The translations under genes and the position numbers were made by a program. From Taeniopygia guttata (Eukaryota; Chordata; Aves; Passeriformes; Estrildidae), in the NCBI RefSeq assembly GCF_048771995.1, contig NC_133063.1, forward strand, positions 13,830,063 through 13,894,062: a stretch of DNA of 64,000 bases. Reading direction: 5' to 3'. This document shows, one piece after another, positions 39,880-52,885 of this stretch. How positions within the stretch are numbered: the first letter of the stretch is position 1; every line of letters begins with the position of its first letter. The notes beneath the pieces were generated by a model that was not told the DNA's origin, did not search any database, and saw nothing but the letters and a program-made list of their open reading frames with translations.

Positions 39880-40362
39880 TAGTCTTCATTCATGGCTAGA
39901 ACACTGCTGGTAACACTCCTGTGTTTTGTTTATTGCTGAACAGTGAGTGTTTGCACAGCATTAAGGTTTTCTCTCTTCTCCCTTCTCCCATTGTGAACAG
40001 ACAGAGTGGAGGGCACATAGCCAAAAGAGCTGACCAGTTCAGGCCAATGCTTTATCTCCTACCATATGACATCTTGCTCAGCAATGAAAAGTTCAGGGAG
40101 ACGAGGAAGGAGGTGTCTTTGTGGTTCTGGTATTTGTCTTCTCAAACAACCATTATGCTTTTGCCCTGCTTCTCAAGAAGCAACATCTTCTGAGGAGTGG
40201 CAGACACTCCTCATTTTCCTTTCCATGCAGCTTTTACTTTTCTTATTAAAATATTGTTGCCTCTATCTATGAGTCTTCTCACCTTCTTTCTTTTTTGTCC
40301 ACATTCTGCAAAGGTAAGTGAAGAGCTAGGTGGGTATTGCTGGGGCAACCCACTACACTCAC
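39880..40362 (+). mobile_element. Solo LTR of a passerine endogenous retrovirus (family A)
   Basis: Same family and orientation as 20353-20840. Shared landmarks are the CTGAACAGTGAGTG region, GGGCACATAGCCAAAAGAGC, ACCATATGACATCTTGCTCA, TTTGTCTTCTCAAACAACCA, and GAGTCTTCTCACCTTC near the right end. ATTAAA at 40245-40250 occupies the polyadenylation-signal position. No internal retroviral sequence is present. It is a separate insertion from the copy at 20.4 kb, since 19 kb of unrelated DNA lies between them. Ends are approximate. Confidence 0.7.
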
Positions 40363-40630
40363 TCTATGATTTAACATGATTTTTTGCAATAGCCATTCAC
40401 TTTAATTTTTCCTCTCTACTGCTTACCTTCTCTGATTAACATATTCATTGGAAAAATCTTTACTTTTTCACCTTCCTTCCCCCTTCCCCTTTATATTTCT
40501 CTGTGGAAAAGTATGTTTGAACATTTTAAAAATACAAGGATAATTTGATGAGACAAATGAAACAACAATGTGTGTCTCTGATGACACACAAAATTAAGAT
40601 TCTTAAACAAAATTATAAGATGTTTCATTT

Positions 40631-40900
40631 TCATAGAACCATAGGATGTGTTTAGTTGCAAGGGACCCATAAGAATCATTGAGTACAAATCCTAGCCCTG
40701 CACAGGACCCCACAAAAGTCATACCATGTGCCCTAGAGCATTGTCCAAACGCTTCTTGGACTCTGTCAGGTTGTGTTGCAAGCACTTCCCAGTGCACAGA
40801 CATTTTCTAGGCGACAAACCTTCTCCTGATATCCAACCTAAACCTCCTCTGACTCAGCTTCATTCATGTAGTTTCCTTGAGTCTTGACACTGGTCAGTAT
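40631..40900 (-). mobile_element. CR1 3'-end fragment, antisense
   Basis: It begins TCATAGAACCATAGGATG and contains GCACAGGACCCC, GAGCATTGTCCAAACGCTTC, TTGGACTCTGTCAGG and CTGATATCCAACCTAAACCT. The CTCTGTCAGG region corresponds to the 3' part of the plus-strand copy at 1-1470, so both probably belong to one CR1 subfamily. Confidence 0.9.
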
Positions 40901-43900
40901 AGTCTGAGGGTGGGATGAGGCATATGTTTAAGGTTAAAGAAATATTTAAGAATATCCATATAGATATCCCTTCAGAATCTTATAAACAATCACAAGGACT
41001 TACCTTTGAACCTAATTCAAAATTTCTAAAAATATCATCTAATTTTAAGGTGGAATATTTCATGATGACAACATAGTAAACCTGAAGAATATTTTAACTG
41101 ACATTGAAGAAATATCCCATGGGCTTTTGCATAAAAAATTTCCTGATGGAAAAGAATTCCCTCAAAATGAAGCACATTCATTTTGTTTCATTGCAAATAA
41201 GTGAATGAAGTACCTGTGGAAAACTGAAATCATAATATAAGGACCCCCTAAATGTTCTGTGCAGTAAGAAATCAGTTAAAATCTGGACCATGTGACTTCC
41301 CCTTGAGCATTTCTAATATGATGACAAGAATCAAATTTTGTCAGCAAGAAACATGATGAATAATCACCAGTGTGGGCATCCATAGAAAACCAGCACATTT
41401 TTTGTACATGCTTGAGTATGTGACAAAACTCTAATGTTGCACCACACAGCAGTGCTGAAGCATGTACTTAATTCAGCATGCTGCATGACATTTTATTCAC
41501 CAACATAAGATAAATAGAAAAGAAAGAAAAAAATAATTTTTTTTAGAGGGAGTGATGGCTGCTACTCAAAGTAATATGACAGAGTAGACATTCTAGAATC
41601 AGTGCAAATACCATGGAGAGAGAACTCCAGATCTTACAGAGTAAATGAGAATTGTTTAAGAATGAAAAATGTTGCTGATGGTATGCATTAGAGAATTAGG
41701 GCAATCTTGGTACAGAACAAAACAAGTACTGACTAAACAAAAATAAAAGGGGAGAAGGAAGTTTCTAAATGTCAGAATATGAGGCTTGACAGCAACATTT
41801 GAGAGCACTATTAACACGAACTTGGGAAAAAGAAAAGGATGTTATGACATTTTCCATTCTGCTTGGCAAGGAAAACATGGATTCATACATTTTAAAAAAA
41901 GTTTAATATATCAGAAGGCAGGTTGATGGAGCAACTTTTACGAAAAGACGCTTGAGTCTCCCACAAGAACAACAAATGTAATTTTAAAAATTTTACTTTG
42001 AGGTTAGCATAAGAAAATTTTGTAATATAAAACTATAAGGCTGGAAAATTTTAAAATAATTATGAGTAGCCAACTTATTCAACACTCAGTTAAGACCAGG
42101 CAATCAAGTCAAGAAATATAGTGAAGAATGTGGTGGTTCAATTACAAACTTCATCGGCGCATTCTCTTAATGACTTGTAAGCTTGGTACAAGATCTTAGA
42201 GGACTTTTTGTTAAGTACAAAGTACAAAAATCATTCACATGGGGCATTAACACCTATGCTGATTTATAAAAACAATCAAAATAAAAATACTTCCAATAGC
42301 CAGTTAAAAGAAGAAAATTGCAACTGCTCACTTCAGATGAACTAGAGCACTTGTTCTGCTACTGCCTATCCAACTATATCAATCTAAATTCTATGGCTGC
42401 TTTCTTTTGATATCTTCAGAATTTTTCACCAGATATATTATTAATATCAAATTATAACTTCTTTCATGAGGAAGAACTAGATTTTCAACATCAAAAACGA
42501 TAAGAAAATAGTAGTTTTCTAAAACAGCTAAAAATGCACTGAAGATATCTGTAAACTTAGGGGAGAATAAAGAACAAAAATAGATATGGTCTAAAAAGCA
42601 TGGTTGAAACAACAAAAATAGTAATATAATTTTTTTAATTGTCAAGAAAAACAGTAAAATAATGAAATTTATGCATCCATTACATAAGTCAGGCTATATT
42701 TCCTATATGACATTAAAACTGTGGTAATAATCACATGGTGCTCCTCTGTCTTTTTCCTATCACATGATAATTTCTGCAGATCTCTCCATGTAATTGGTGT
42801 GGAAGGGAGAGAGAGTAGAGAATAACTCACATTTCTGAAAACAAATCTCACCTCTCAAGCAGAAATCAACAAGTTTCAGAAACCTCTGAGAAGAAAAGTT
42901 ACTAAGAATGGTGTTTCAGGTATTCTGATGAAAGTTGGCTTTACTGAGACAGAGTGAGACACTACATGAGTGAGAAAACATAAAAGTAACCCATTTGTGG
43001 GACAGAGAGTTCTGTGAGATAATTTGGCTAGAGATCAGTCACTGAGTACTTACATTATGAGTTACAGTCACTACAAGCCCAAGTAGTACACCATATCCAC
43101 AGGATACTTACAGCTTTTGAATCTAAATACATTGTCCCATAGAAATGGAGCAGACAATTGTAGGAAATGTGTAAGCTGAAGACGAAGTGAAACATTTGTG
43201 CAGATCCAGAACTATTCAAAAAACTGCATGCAATATAATGATGATGATACTGTAAATTCACATTCACTTTTTATTTTTGTCATTTTATGTAAGGATTCTG
43301 GAAGTAGAGGAAAGACCTACAGTGCACTTGACAGTCTTTTCCACGGCGCTGGAAGTTTCATCTAGATACCTTAAACTTTTTTATTATGCTAAATAATCCC
43401 CTTCAATCAATTTCATTGCTACAATGTACTCCCTGCTGTAGTCGTCTCCCTTCAATTCTACTCAAACAACTGATTTAAAAAGAAAAATAATGTGAACATA
43501 AAATTCATGCTATTTTCTTTAACCAAACTGATCTGGACAGACACTAAAATGCAGGGAAGTGTCTAGCCTAAGGCTTGGTGCTGCAAAAGAAATTAATGCA
43601 TACGAGTGCATGTAATTTCCTGAAAATTTCTACCACAACATCAAAAGTCAAAGCAGCTAATGGGAGAGCTTTTCCCTTGGAAAAAATGATTTTCAAAGCA
43701 ATAATTATATGGAATCAATCACTCCAATGCTGGATAGCTTCCCTTCTAATAAGCCTTTCTACATCTAATGTATGGCAAGGTTTTATAATAAAGTGCTAGA
43801 TATTACAGTAATCTTCAGAAGCATTAAAACTGTGGAGCAAAATCTTTGTATTCTAAAGTATACTTATGAAACCTGATTCCTAATAATTGGATCAAAATCT

Positions 43901-44035
43901 CTCTAAAGTGGTTGTGATATGGGATTAACAGAAATGTATAACACATATATTTGTGCCTCTAGGCCATAATAACACCAATCCCCAGGATAAGGCAAGCAGC
44001 AATACATGCAGCATTTGTGCTGGACAAGCCGGTTT
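40901..44035. other. AT-rich intergenic DNA
   Basis: No gene and no recognised repeat. Frames stay below 85 codons. Confidence 0.55.
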
Positions 44036-44071
44036 CAGCAGCTGCATGCCAATCAGCAGCTGCATGCCAAT
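44036..44071. repeat. Perfect 18-bp tandem duplication
   Basis: CAGCAGCTGCATGCCAAT is present twice back to back at 44036-44053 and 44054-44071. Confidence 0.95.
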
Positions 44072-44158
44072 CCTAGGCATGCATCTTTTCTCCATCTAGG
44101 CAAGGAAAGAACATGAAATGCCAATGAACCAAGGTGCTTTCCACAACTTGCCTACTAT

Positions 44159-44219
44159 CATAACCATAACCATAACCATAACCATAACCATAACCATAAC
44201 CATAACCATAACCATAACA
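44159..44219. repeat. (CCATAA)n hexanucleotide array, telomere-like variant
   Basis: Ten uninterrupted copies of a 6-bp unit that differs by one base from the vertebrate telomeric CCCTAA. Three bases after the array, TAGGGTTA (44222-44229) is an exact telomeric match on the opposite strand sense. Confidence 0.95.
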
Positions 44220-44229
44220 AGTAGGGTTA

Positions 44230-47200
44230 AATAAGATAATTTAAGATTACTGGATAGGTGGGAGCTATGCTCTGTGAATGTGAGAATTTGTGTGGGAACA
44301 GCCAGATTCCCCCTGGGTTTAGAACAAGATCAAGGTATAGAGTAAGAGCAGGAAGAAGGGGCTGGAGGCTGCTACCTTGTCTCCCATATTTGACAGCCTC
44401 TGTCAGCTCCAGCTGTTTGAGCCTCTTCTTTGCTCATACCACTTGTGGTGCCAAAAATATGTCGCATTAAGAATCTCAACCAGACCAGAAAGTAAGTCTC
44501 CCCTGCTCTCACCTGCCATTTCCTCAGCACTCTGCTGTCAGCCAGAAGACACATGACTAGGTAGCTTTCTTGTCACCAGAAAAATCTTCTAGATGCACCA
44601 TTTGTCTCGCTATCTGCCCTTATAGAAAGCCTCTATGGTTCCCTATGTGGCCTACAAACTAGCAGCAGTTTGCATCTGGCTGAGTTGGAAATGGCCTTGC
44701 ACTTACCTTCAGACTTCTCACTCCACATCTGTATATGTGACATGGCTACAATAGTAAATTTCCTACCCACATTACGAAAGACAGCAGAACATTACTAAGC
44801 CATGGCAGTTTCTAGCAACAGGTGTAATTGCTATGCTTTCTACCTACAAGTACAGCCTCTCTAAAATGAAAATGAAAATTTCTTTCTCACAAGCAGAGGA
44901 CCACAGAGATTCAGAAAAAATTACCTTCCTGCTTCCCACAGAGTAGTACTTCCCAATATATAGATTGTTTGAAAGAGAGACGGCTAATTTGTATCTTGAA
45001 GTGACACAAATGAGGAGCAGCTAAATCTTCTGGGTTAGAAATCTTTCCAAAACTTCAGAAAGCCAAGCTCATACAAGTTTGGAGGCATACTTTTTTTAAA
45101 GACTACTGGTAAATGATAAATTAATAAAAGTCTTTCATGCTGAACTTAGAGCTACATGGACTAGAGCAGAGAGCATATAGTCTTTCTTACATGAAAGAGA
45201 ATCTTTGTGACTATGAAATGCTACACTTTGTTTACCATCCCTCTCAAAACCAAAAGAAGTCCTACAGCCTCTATTGTCCCTGCATTACAGGATTTCTGCT
45301 AGCCAGTCACTCCTTGCTTTTTGCAAACAGATGGTGAAATTTTCCCTACAGGAATAGACAAATAAAGCTAAATTTCAGTTGGTTGTGTGTACATTGCTTT
45401 TTGCCATAGTTATTGTTGAATCTGGACACAGGCTTCCAGAATGCCCCTTTTGGTCAGAATGAAGACAAAAAGTAAGTTCTTAAATACAAATGTATTTTAA
45501 AGCCGCATAATAGATAACTAATAAAATATAAAGGATGAAATGTAGAGTGAGACATGATGAAAAGGTAAAACAAGGAAAAATCATACCTGATAAAGGTGTT
45601 TGATAAGAAGTAACCTTAGTGGTAATAGTGAACACAATTTCAAATTATACAGTACTAACCTAGTCTTCCTTAATCTGTTGATTTTGTTCTGTTATTGTTT
45701 GCTTTAGCTTCCATTAAAAATACCTTTGCTTGCAGTTTAGATAAAAACTGTGCTCATGCTTCAAAAGACCTACATAAGACATGAATATGGAGAGAATCAA
45801 TTTTTAAATAGCAATTTGACAAGATAGCCAGAGCAATTATACGGAGGAAGAAGTGCATAACCCACACACAAATTCCAGTACTTTTGAAATTAAAAGCTTC
45901 TTGAGGTATTCTAGGACACAAATTGTTCAGATGTGGAAGAACAGACCTGTTTATATATTGCAACATTAACAGAGAGTGAATACAAGTCACAATACATTTT
46001 GTATTCCTGGCTGAAGATGTACATTTCTGATACTTTCCTAAACTCCTCTCTTGTGTACCATGCAACTCTCTCTAATATTTGCAGCCATCTAAAATAACAG
46101 CTGACCAAAAAACAAGTGAAACCTTTGAAGCTTCAAATCCATGCAGCAATATAAATTAAACTTTTCCAAAACTCTCAAGTCTATAATCATGCCTCTCAGA
46201 CAATAGAAGACTACTCATTTAATTCAGAAACACCTAAAGAAATATGTTTTGTAACATTTTGGACTTCATCTTTCCTAAAGCCTCAAGCCTTTCCCTCCAT
46301 TTACACAATTTATCCTGAAAATACCTTATATTGTCTCCTAGAAATTCAGTAAATTAAATAGGAGAAAAACACCACAAAACTGGAAGGCCTTAAAAAAACA
46401 TGAGTCTTGCACTTTGGATTGCAGTAACACATTGAACTTTATTTCAAAGTGCATATGCATCAATGTTTCCTTCCAATCATCTGACTCTTGATGCTGTACA
46501 AATAATTAAAGCCTTGCACTTTTTTAAAAATATTGAGAACACAATAATAGTCACCAGTTTTCCCTTTAAATAATACATATGGCTTGGTTAAATTAAAAAT
46601 TCCAATGGAAAACTTGTCCAGAAATGTTTCTCTCTCTCCAAAATAAGTATTGGAATGATCAGTAAATTCTCAGTCAGTGGTTAATATGCCTTGGGTTTTC
46701 CTTGTCTCTGTTTTTTTTTTTATGTCTGTATGGTTTTCAAATAAAAGATCGAAATATATTATAAATAATTCACTGGGAGCTTTTGAGGAAGAAAATTGAA
46801 ATCATCAGCCAGATATGAAAGCTGCTGAAATTAGTAACTGCACAAAACATCAGAATCCCCAGAACACAAAACACAAAAATTCCCAGAAGATTGCATGTAA
46901 AACACAATACTTAAGTACTGCAAAAATGGCTGACAGGTTTTTTTTTCCAGAGTTCATTCCTAGTCCAGTATTACAGAAGTGCCACTTACAACTGTTATTC
47001 TGATAGTTCACAGCAGCACTTCCCGTGTTTATCTGCGACATTACTTTTAAATGGACCAGAAAATGTCAGGAGCCAACAACTGCATAACCTACAATGGATA
47101 ACCTACAACTTCTTCACAAGCTAGTTGCTAATGAGGCAAGACTGTAGTTTTGTGAACATTTATTTCAGTTGAAATGCTTTACTAAACTCCTTTGTTATAG

Positions 47201-47749
47201 TAGAAACAGTCAAACAGAGAATTTACCAGAATTAAAACACCCAAAAAATTTAATTCACATGAGTTCCCCGAGGGGACTGAAAGCAGTATGAAGAACAAAT
47301 TATGCTCACACAACACTAGAAAAAGAAATTACTGTCAAAGTAATACTGACTAAGATACCTTTCTGGTTACTTCAGAGATTTCATCTGAAACTCTTCTCAC
47401 CTTCACTTGGCATTATGTATTTAAAACTATTTTACTTTTTGACCTGAGCTTCTCAGAGCTACTCATATTTCTCATTTGACTTTAAACACAGAAAAAGCCA
47501 CTTTTTTCAACATCAAAAGCTAAACACCTCTAACAAAACTGTAACAACCAAGGACACCAATGCAGTTGTTGACTTAGTGAAAAAGTATCTAGCTTTACTG
47601 TAAAGCCTTGTAGTACTAAAGACAAAAAAAGGAATACCATAAAAGACAGGTTATTTACTGGGCCGTTTCCACAGTTCTAGGTTAATAGCAAATGAGATGT
47701 AGTCCCAAGATCATACTTTAAACAGGAAATCCTACAAACAGGTTATCCA
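44230..47749. other. AT-rich intergenic DNA
   Basis: No gene is identified. It has short T runs (46715-46725, 46940-46947). Minus frames of 103 and 65 codons near 45754-46108 overlap each other and lack family features. Confidence 0.55.
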
Positions 47750-48030
47750 GGTCTTTTTTAAGGGCCTCCTGCACCTGGGGGCGAAAAACCCCAAATGTCA
47801 TACAAGGGGTACAGACAGACAAAGCAGTTCTGCAGAGAGGAGCCTGGTGGGTTACAGGCTATCCATAAGCCATCAGTGTCCTTGTGCCCAAGAAGGTTGG
47901 TGGTATCCTGGGTTACATCAGGAAGAGTATGGCCAGAAGTCTGAGGGTGCTGATGTCCCTCCACTTGGCCCTAGTGAGGCCACATCTGCGGTGCTGTTAT
48001 TTTCCAGCTGGGCAGCTCCCAGCAGGCACT
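47750..48030 (+). mobile_element. CR1 fragment, sense (C-terminal ORF2 region)
   Basis: CTCCTGCACCTGGGGGCG, CCCAAGAAGGTTGGTGGTAT, CCTGGGTTACATCAGGAAGA and CTAGTGAGGCCACATCTGCG match the CR1 coding strand just downstream of the reverse transcriptase palm. It lacks the 3' end. Its left end corresponds to the point in the element where the neighbouring minus-strand piece stops, which suggests the two arms come from one copy. Confidence 0.8.
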
Positions 48031-48054
48031 GATGCCCTGTGTGATTCCTTCTCA

Positions 48055-48600
48055 AGTACAGACCTTTACAATTCTTCTCATTGAATGTCTTGAGCTTCCT
48101 GTCAGCCTATTTCTAGAGGTTTCTCCAGGATGAGAGCCCAATCCCTGAATGGCAGCACAGCCTTCTAATACATCAACTACTCCTGCCAATTTTATGTCAT
48201 CAGCAGACTTGCTGAAGGTACACTCTGTCTCATCATCATCATAATAATTAGCTACTAATTCGTTACTAATTAAGATTTTAAACAGGCTCAGGCTCAATAC
48301 TGTCCTCGGGGATCACCAATTGACTCTGGCCTCGACTTAGACTTTGAGCAACTGATCACCACACTCTGGGCCTGGCCACCTTTCCACAAGGCCAGGCATT
48401 TCAGTGTGAAAGATTATCAAGCTGGCCAGGCATGAGCTCCTTCTGATGAAGCCACACCAACAGTTTCTGATGAAGCCACACAGCTTCCCATGATGTTCTT
48501 GTCAGTTTGCCTAGAAATAGTTTCCAGGGACTAAAGTGACATTTGCCTTCTGTCAATATTCAAGCATTTCTCCCAGGCACCATGAGCAATCATTTCAAGG
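48055..48600 (-). mobile_element. CR1 fragment, antisense (reverse transcriptase region)
   Basis: On the minus strand it encodes ECTFSKSADDIKLAGVVDVL, so the FADD catalytic motif appears as S-A-D-D, followed by EGCAAIQGL. The right half continues as the upstream part of the domain with many breaks. A 17-bp word, TTCTGATGAAGCCACAC, is repeated at 48441 and 48465. The fragment is old and non-functional. Confidence 0.8.
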
Positions 48601-48611
48601 CATTGTTGTGG

Positions 48612-48660
48612 CAGGGAAGGGAAGTTCAGGGGAGGGGAGGGGAGGGGATGGGAAGGAAAT
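48612..48660. repeat. (GGGGA)n purine tract with quadruplex motif
   Basis: Positions 48629-48652 hold four GGGG tracts separated by single A residues, followed by GGG. This is an ideal short-loop G-quadruplex pattern on the plus strand. Confidence 0.9.
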
Positions 48661-50299
48661 GGGAAAACAAAAGCCTGAAGTCTTTTCTCAATTATTCTGA
48701 AATTGAAAGCTCTGAGAATTTTGGCTTAATAAAATATATTCTTCAGCTAGTCCAAAGGGAAAAAGGAACCCTTATGAGTTATGGGACATCGTATGAGCAG
48801 AGACTTTTCTATAGGAAGACTTTCTAACATACACAAGGCATACTTATAGCATAAAAGCAGATATACATTTTTTTATCCATATCAAGGTGCCATCAAAGAT
48901 CACTTCAATGCAATTAAAATACTATTGCTTTCTTTATACTCTCATTCCTGAACCACGAAGTACCATGATATGCCAACATGTTCTTTGATAGACAGCTTCC
49001 TTAGCTATAGAGAAAGCAAACCTGGCAATACAGACCTCTTTAAAAAGTAAAAACAAAACCATACTTACTTTTTTTTTTTTTTTAATAAAGGTTTAATCTC
49101 CTTTAGTTGCCTGGTTTTATCAAGTGTTGCCAGTAGTGATTCCTGAAGTGACCAATATGTGACCACTGAACTCACCTTCTCTGAATGCCCTCAGAACAAA
49201 CAAATGACCTGGTACACATCTCTGGGGCCAGGGCAGTGCCACAAGCTTGGGATCAACTTTTTTTCAAATATTTTTCTGGACAGAAAGTTGTAGAGATACC
49301 ACAGCTGAAAGATCATTACAGTTTTGAAATCATCAAACATTGAATAAGAATGAAACACTGAAAAATATTTTATCAATTTAGAGCCCTAAGGTATAACAAA
49401 TTGTTTTTTGCAAATATATTATTTTATGTCATTACATAATATACAAGCTCAAATGCTGACTGCTACAAGTTGTCTGAACCTATGTAACAAAGGAAAAAGA
49501 AAATGCAATGTTATATATGTAAATTTGAACTCAAATATTGCTCTTGTATAGACTAAAACTGATTTTCAGTTCTCTAAGATGATATTCTTCTTTATAGATC
49601 TATTCACCAGAATTTGAGCATCTAATTTAATTACTTTATAAATGTCACTGTTGATTTTAGGAAAAGGCTGGAAGCATTAATTAGAAATAGAAACTCTGAA
49701 CATAACGAAGGCAATATGTTTAAGATACAATTGCATTTTAGATATAAAAAGCATCTTTACTAAGATTTTGCTAAACCTTGAGTAGTAATGTTGAAGCTGG
49801 CAAGAAAACAGAAAGTTCCAGGGAGCAGGACAAGACAGTAATGATCCTTTCATATTAATGACAGTCAGCAGATAATGAAAACACCATGCAAATTGCCTAT
49901 TTACACTCAGCAATACCAGAGCTGTTAATGGACCTCTGAAGTGAAGAAGAGACACAAGCTGTAAAAGAAAATGGAGTCACAGCTGGAATCAGCCTGAGTA
50001 GCAGATTCAGCTATTGAAAAGAGATGAAGAGAGACTCTTCCTGAATTGGTCAGTGTATAGTAGTTACTCCAGAAGTACAGAACCAGAGTTATGCTGAATT
50101 ACACTTCTATTTATGAGGACCAGTTCAAATGAGTTCACAAAACCAGGAGAAAACCCCTTATTTTCCAGCCTCCTCCCATCCGTTATGAAGCAGGAGCTGA
50201 TCTGTGCAGAAAGTGACACCAAGAAAGCATGAACATTGTTAGTAACTGCTGACTTCTCACTGGGAGTTGCTGAAGTACCCATTTGCCATCTAGACCTCT
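48661..50299. other. AT-rich intergenic DNA
   Basis: No gene is identified. It contains a T run at about 49070-49083. Frames are below 95 codons and unremarkable. Confidence 0.5.
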
Positions 50300-52885
50300 C
50301 TAGAGAGGTTTGCTGTCTACTGGGGGCTCACATTTCCCAAAGTCACAAAGAGGATTCCACGCCTGGTAAAACCAGAGGACTACCATGCACTCCTGCTCTT
50401 CCACACAGGGCCAAATTAGACTTCCACAAGGAGTTTTCAAAGTATCAAAAGGGACTTCACATACTTCAGAAAGATGTTGAAGGGATCAGAACCCTTGGGT
50501 ATGAATGGGTACTGTTCTTCTCTATACCCCTAACTGGAGGCTGGGGATCCAGAAGGAAGATGAATGGATCAAGGGAATGGTTGACTGCATGGCTTGTTCC
50601 GTGCTCAGGGTTTTGGCTTCTATGATCTAGGATGAACCCTTGAGAAACATCTGACTGTCAGTGGGGGTCACCTGACTGAGTGAGATGAGCATGTTCTGGG
50701 AAGGAAACTGGCTGGATTTCTTGGCAAGGTTTAAACCATAACCAACAAGGAAAACTGATATATTTCCAAGTGTCAGAGAGGAACAAGGAAACAACGGCAC
50801 TTCCAGGAAACAGCAAGGAAATACCTGTAAATTGTCAGCAAGAAATTAGGGAAGGATTCTCCCAAAAGGTGAAGAGATCTCCAGCACAGAAGAGATTTTA
50901 CGTATGCAGGTCAGAAAATAAATTCCAAGGAGAGTGTACTCCCATCTCTGGTAGATGAGAAGGGAAATCTGGTATCAACAGACATGGAGAAGGATGTAAT
51001 ACTCAAAAAGCTCTTTGCTTCAGTCTTCTCCCACCACCAGGCTTCCCATGTCTCTTAAGTCCCCGAACATCTAGGTGGGATGGGGGGGAGAGTTCTCTCC
51101 CACTGTCAATGAAAAGCAGGCTTGAGACCACCTGACGAAGCTGAATAATCACAAGTTTACAGGACATGTTGACATGCATCCGAGGTTCGGAGTGGTGATG
51201 TTGTTGCCCAGCACTTCTCCATCCTATTTGAAGAGTCATAGTGATCAGGTGAAATCTCCAATGATTGGAAAAAAGGAAACATCACTGCTATTTTTAAAAA
51301 GGGGAGTCAAGAAGACACAGAGAACTGCAGACTGGGGAATCTCACTTCTGTACCTGGGAAGAAGATCCTCCTAGAAAATGTTTTACGGCAAATAAAAGAC
51401 AAGGAAGTGATCTGAGGCAGTCAGTACAGGGATTGCCAGTAGCAGAGAAGGGTTGGATGAGTTGGGCTGACCCTGCAAACTCAACACCCCCTCCCTCAAG
51501 CGCAGCTAAAGATGATAACCCTTCTGCTTCTGGCCCCAGCTCAATTGAGACCCCACAATAATGTGGGTGGTATGGAATTAAACAGTCCCAGAAACTACAA
51601 CCCTTTTTTTACTATAAACACAACACTAAGGAAAAATTTTACCTGACCAAACAGGTTGGCCTTTTATGATGAAGTGACTGCAATGGTTGACAAGCAAAGA
51701 CTGACCATTGTCATCTATCTAGGCTTCTGTAAGGCCTCTGACACTATTCCACACAATGTCCATATCTCCAAAATGAAGACCAATTGTCTTGAAATTGAAC
51801 ATAGATTTGAAGGGTGGACTGCTTGGTAGGTAAGGATTTGCTGGACAGACCCATCGAGGGAATTGAAGTCAAATCTGGGTGGAGCTGATGACTAATGATG
51901 CTCCTCAGTGCTCTGTGCTGGGACCAGTGCTCTTCAATATCTGTCTCAATTACACAGACAGTGAGATCAAGTTCTCCCTCAGCAGATTTGCAGATTAAAC
52001 AAAACTGAATATAATTATTGATACACCTGAAGAATGAGATACCATCCAGGAGGACCTGGACAATCTTGAGAAGTGTGCCCATGAGAACCTCATGAGATTC
52101 AAGAGGGCTAAGTGCAAGGTGATAAACCTGGGTAAGGACAATCCCAGATGTGAACACAGATGGAGAAGCACAAATGGGTTGCTCTCTCACAGATGGATTG
52201 TTGAGACCAATCCTGATGAGGACTTGGGAATCGTTGTGAATTAAATCCTGGACATGACTAAATAGTGCGAACTCACACCCCAGAAAAAATAGCTGTGTCC
52301 TGAGCTGCATCACAAGCAGCATGTCCAACAGGAGGTGATTTTCTCCCTCTGCCCTGTCCTTGTGAGACCCCACAGAGTGCTGCATCCAGCTCTGGGATCT
52401 TCAGCACAACAAAGATGTAGACCTGTTGGGAGGGCCATAAACACAAGCAGAAGGTTGTCTTCTATGGAGACAGGCTGAGACAGCTGGGCTTGTGCAGCCT
52501 GGAGAACAAAAGACTTTAGTGAGATCTTATGGTGGACTTGCACTATCTTAAAAGGACTTTAAAAAAAAGAGAGAAAACTATTTTTATGCAACCTGATAGT
52601 TTTAGGTTAAATGGGGAGCCATTTTAAAATTTATATTATAATTAAATTAAACATTAGAAGAAATTCTTTATTCAGAGTGTGATGAGTCACTGGAACAGAG
52701 AAATTGGGGATGCCCAGCCCCAAAATTGTTTGCTGCCAGGTTGGATAGAGCTTTAAGCAACCAGGCCAAGTGGAAGTTACCCCTACCCATGGCAGGGAGG
52801 TGTGAAACTAATCAAGGTGAAACTAGGTGAAACTAGACTACAAGGTCTTTTCCAACCCAAGCCATTCTATGATTCTATGAAATCT
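50300..52885 (+). mobile_element. CR1 LINE, longest copy in the window, decayed
   Basis: A rightward CR1 copy of up to about 2.6 kb. Landmarks in order: the pre-ORF2 region (TTTTGGCTTCTATGATCTAG, GGGGGTCACCTGACTGAGTG), the TACTCAAAAAGCTCTTTGCT region of the endonuclease/RT linker, TTTTTAAAAAGGGGAGTCAA (the FKKG motif of the RT), CAGCAGATTTGCAGATTAAA (the palm, with D codons mutated), TCATGAGATTCAAGAGGGCT, and the 3' end CATTCTATGATTCTATGA at 52863-52880. Frames are broken throughout, and the 213-codon minus frame at 51744-52385 is its antisense shadow. The 5' limit is uncertain, perhaps 50230-50700. Confidence 0.85.

Noticed and set aside
20353..40362. The two plus-strand family A LTRs as the ends of one provirus
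   Set aside because: They are 19 kb apart with no retroviral coding sequence between them, and unrelated elements in both orientations intervene.
51744..52385. 213-codon minus frame
   Set aside because: It is the antisense of the plus-strand CR1 copy, whose coding landmarks and 3' end are clear.
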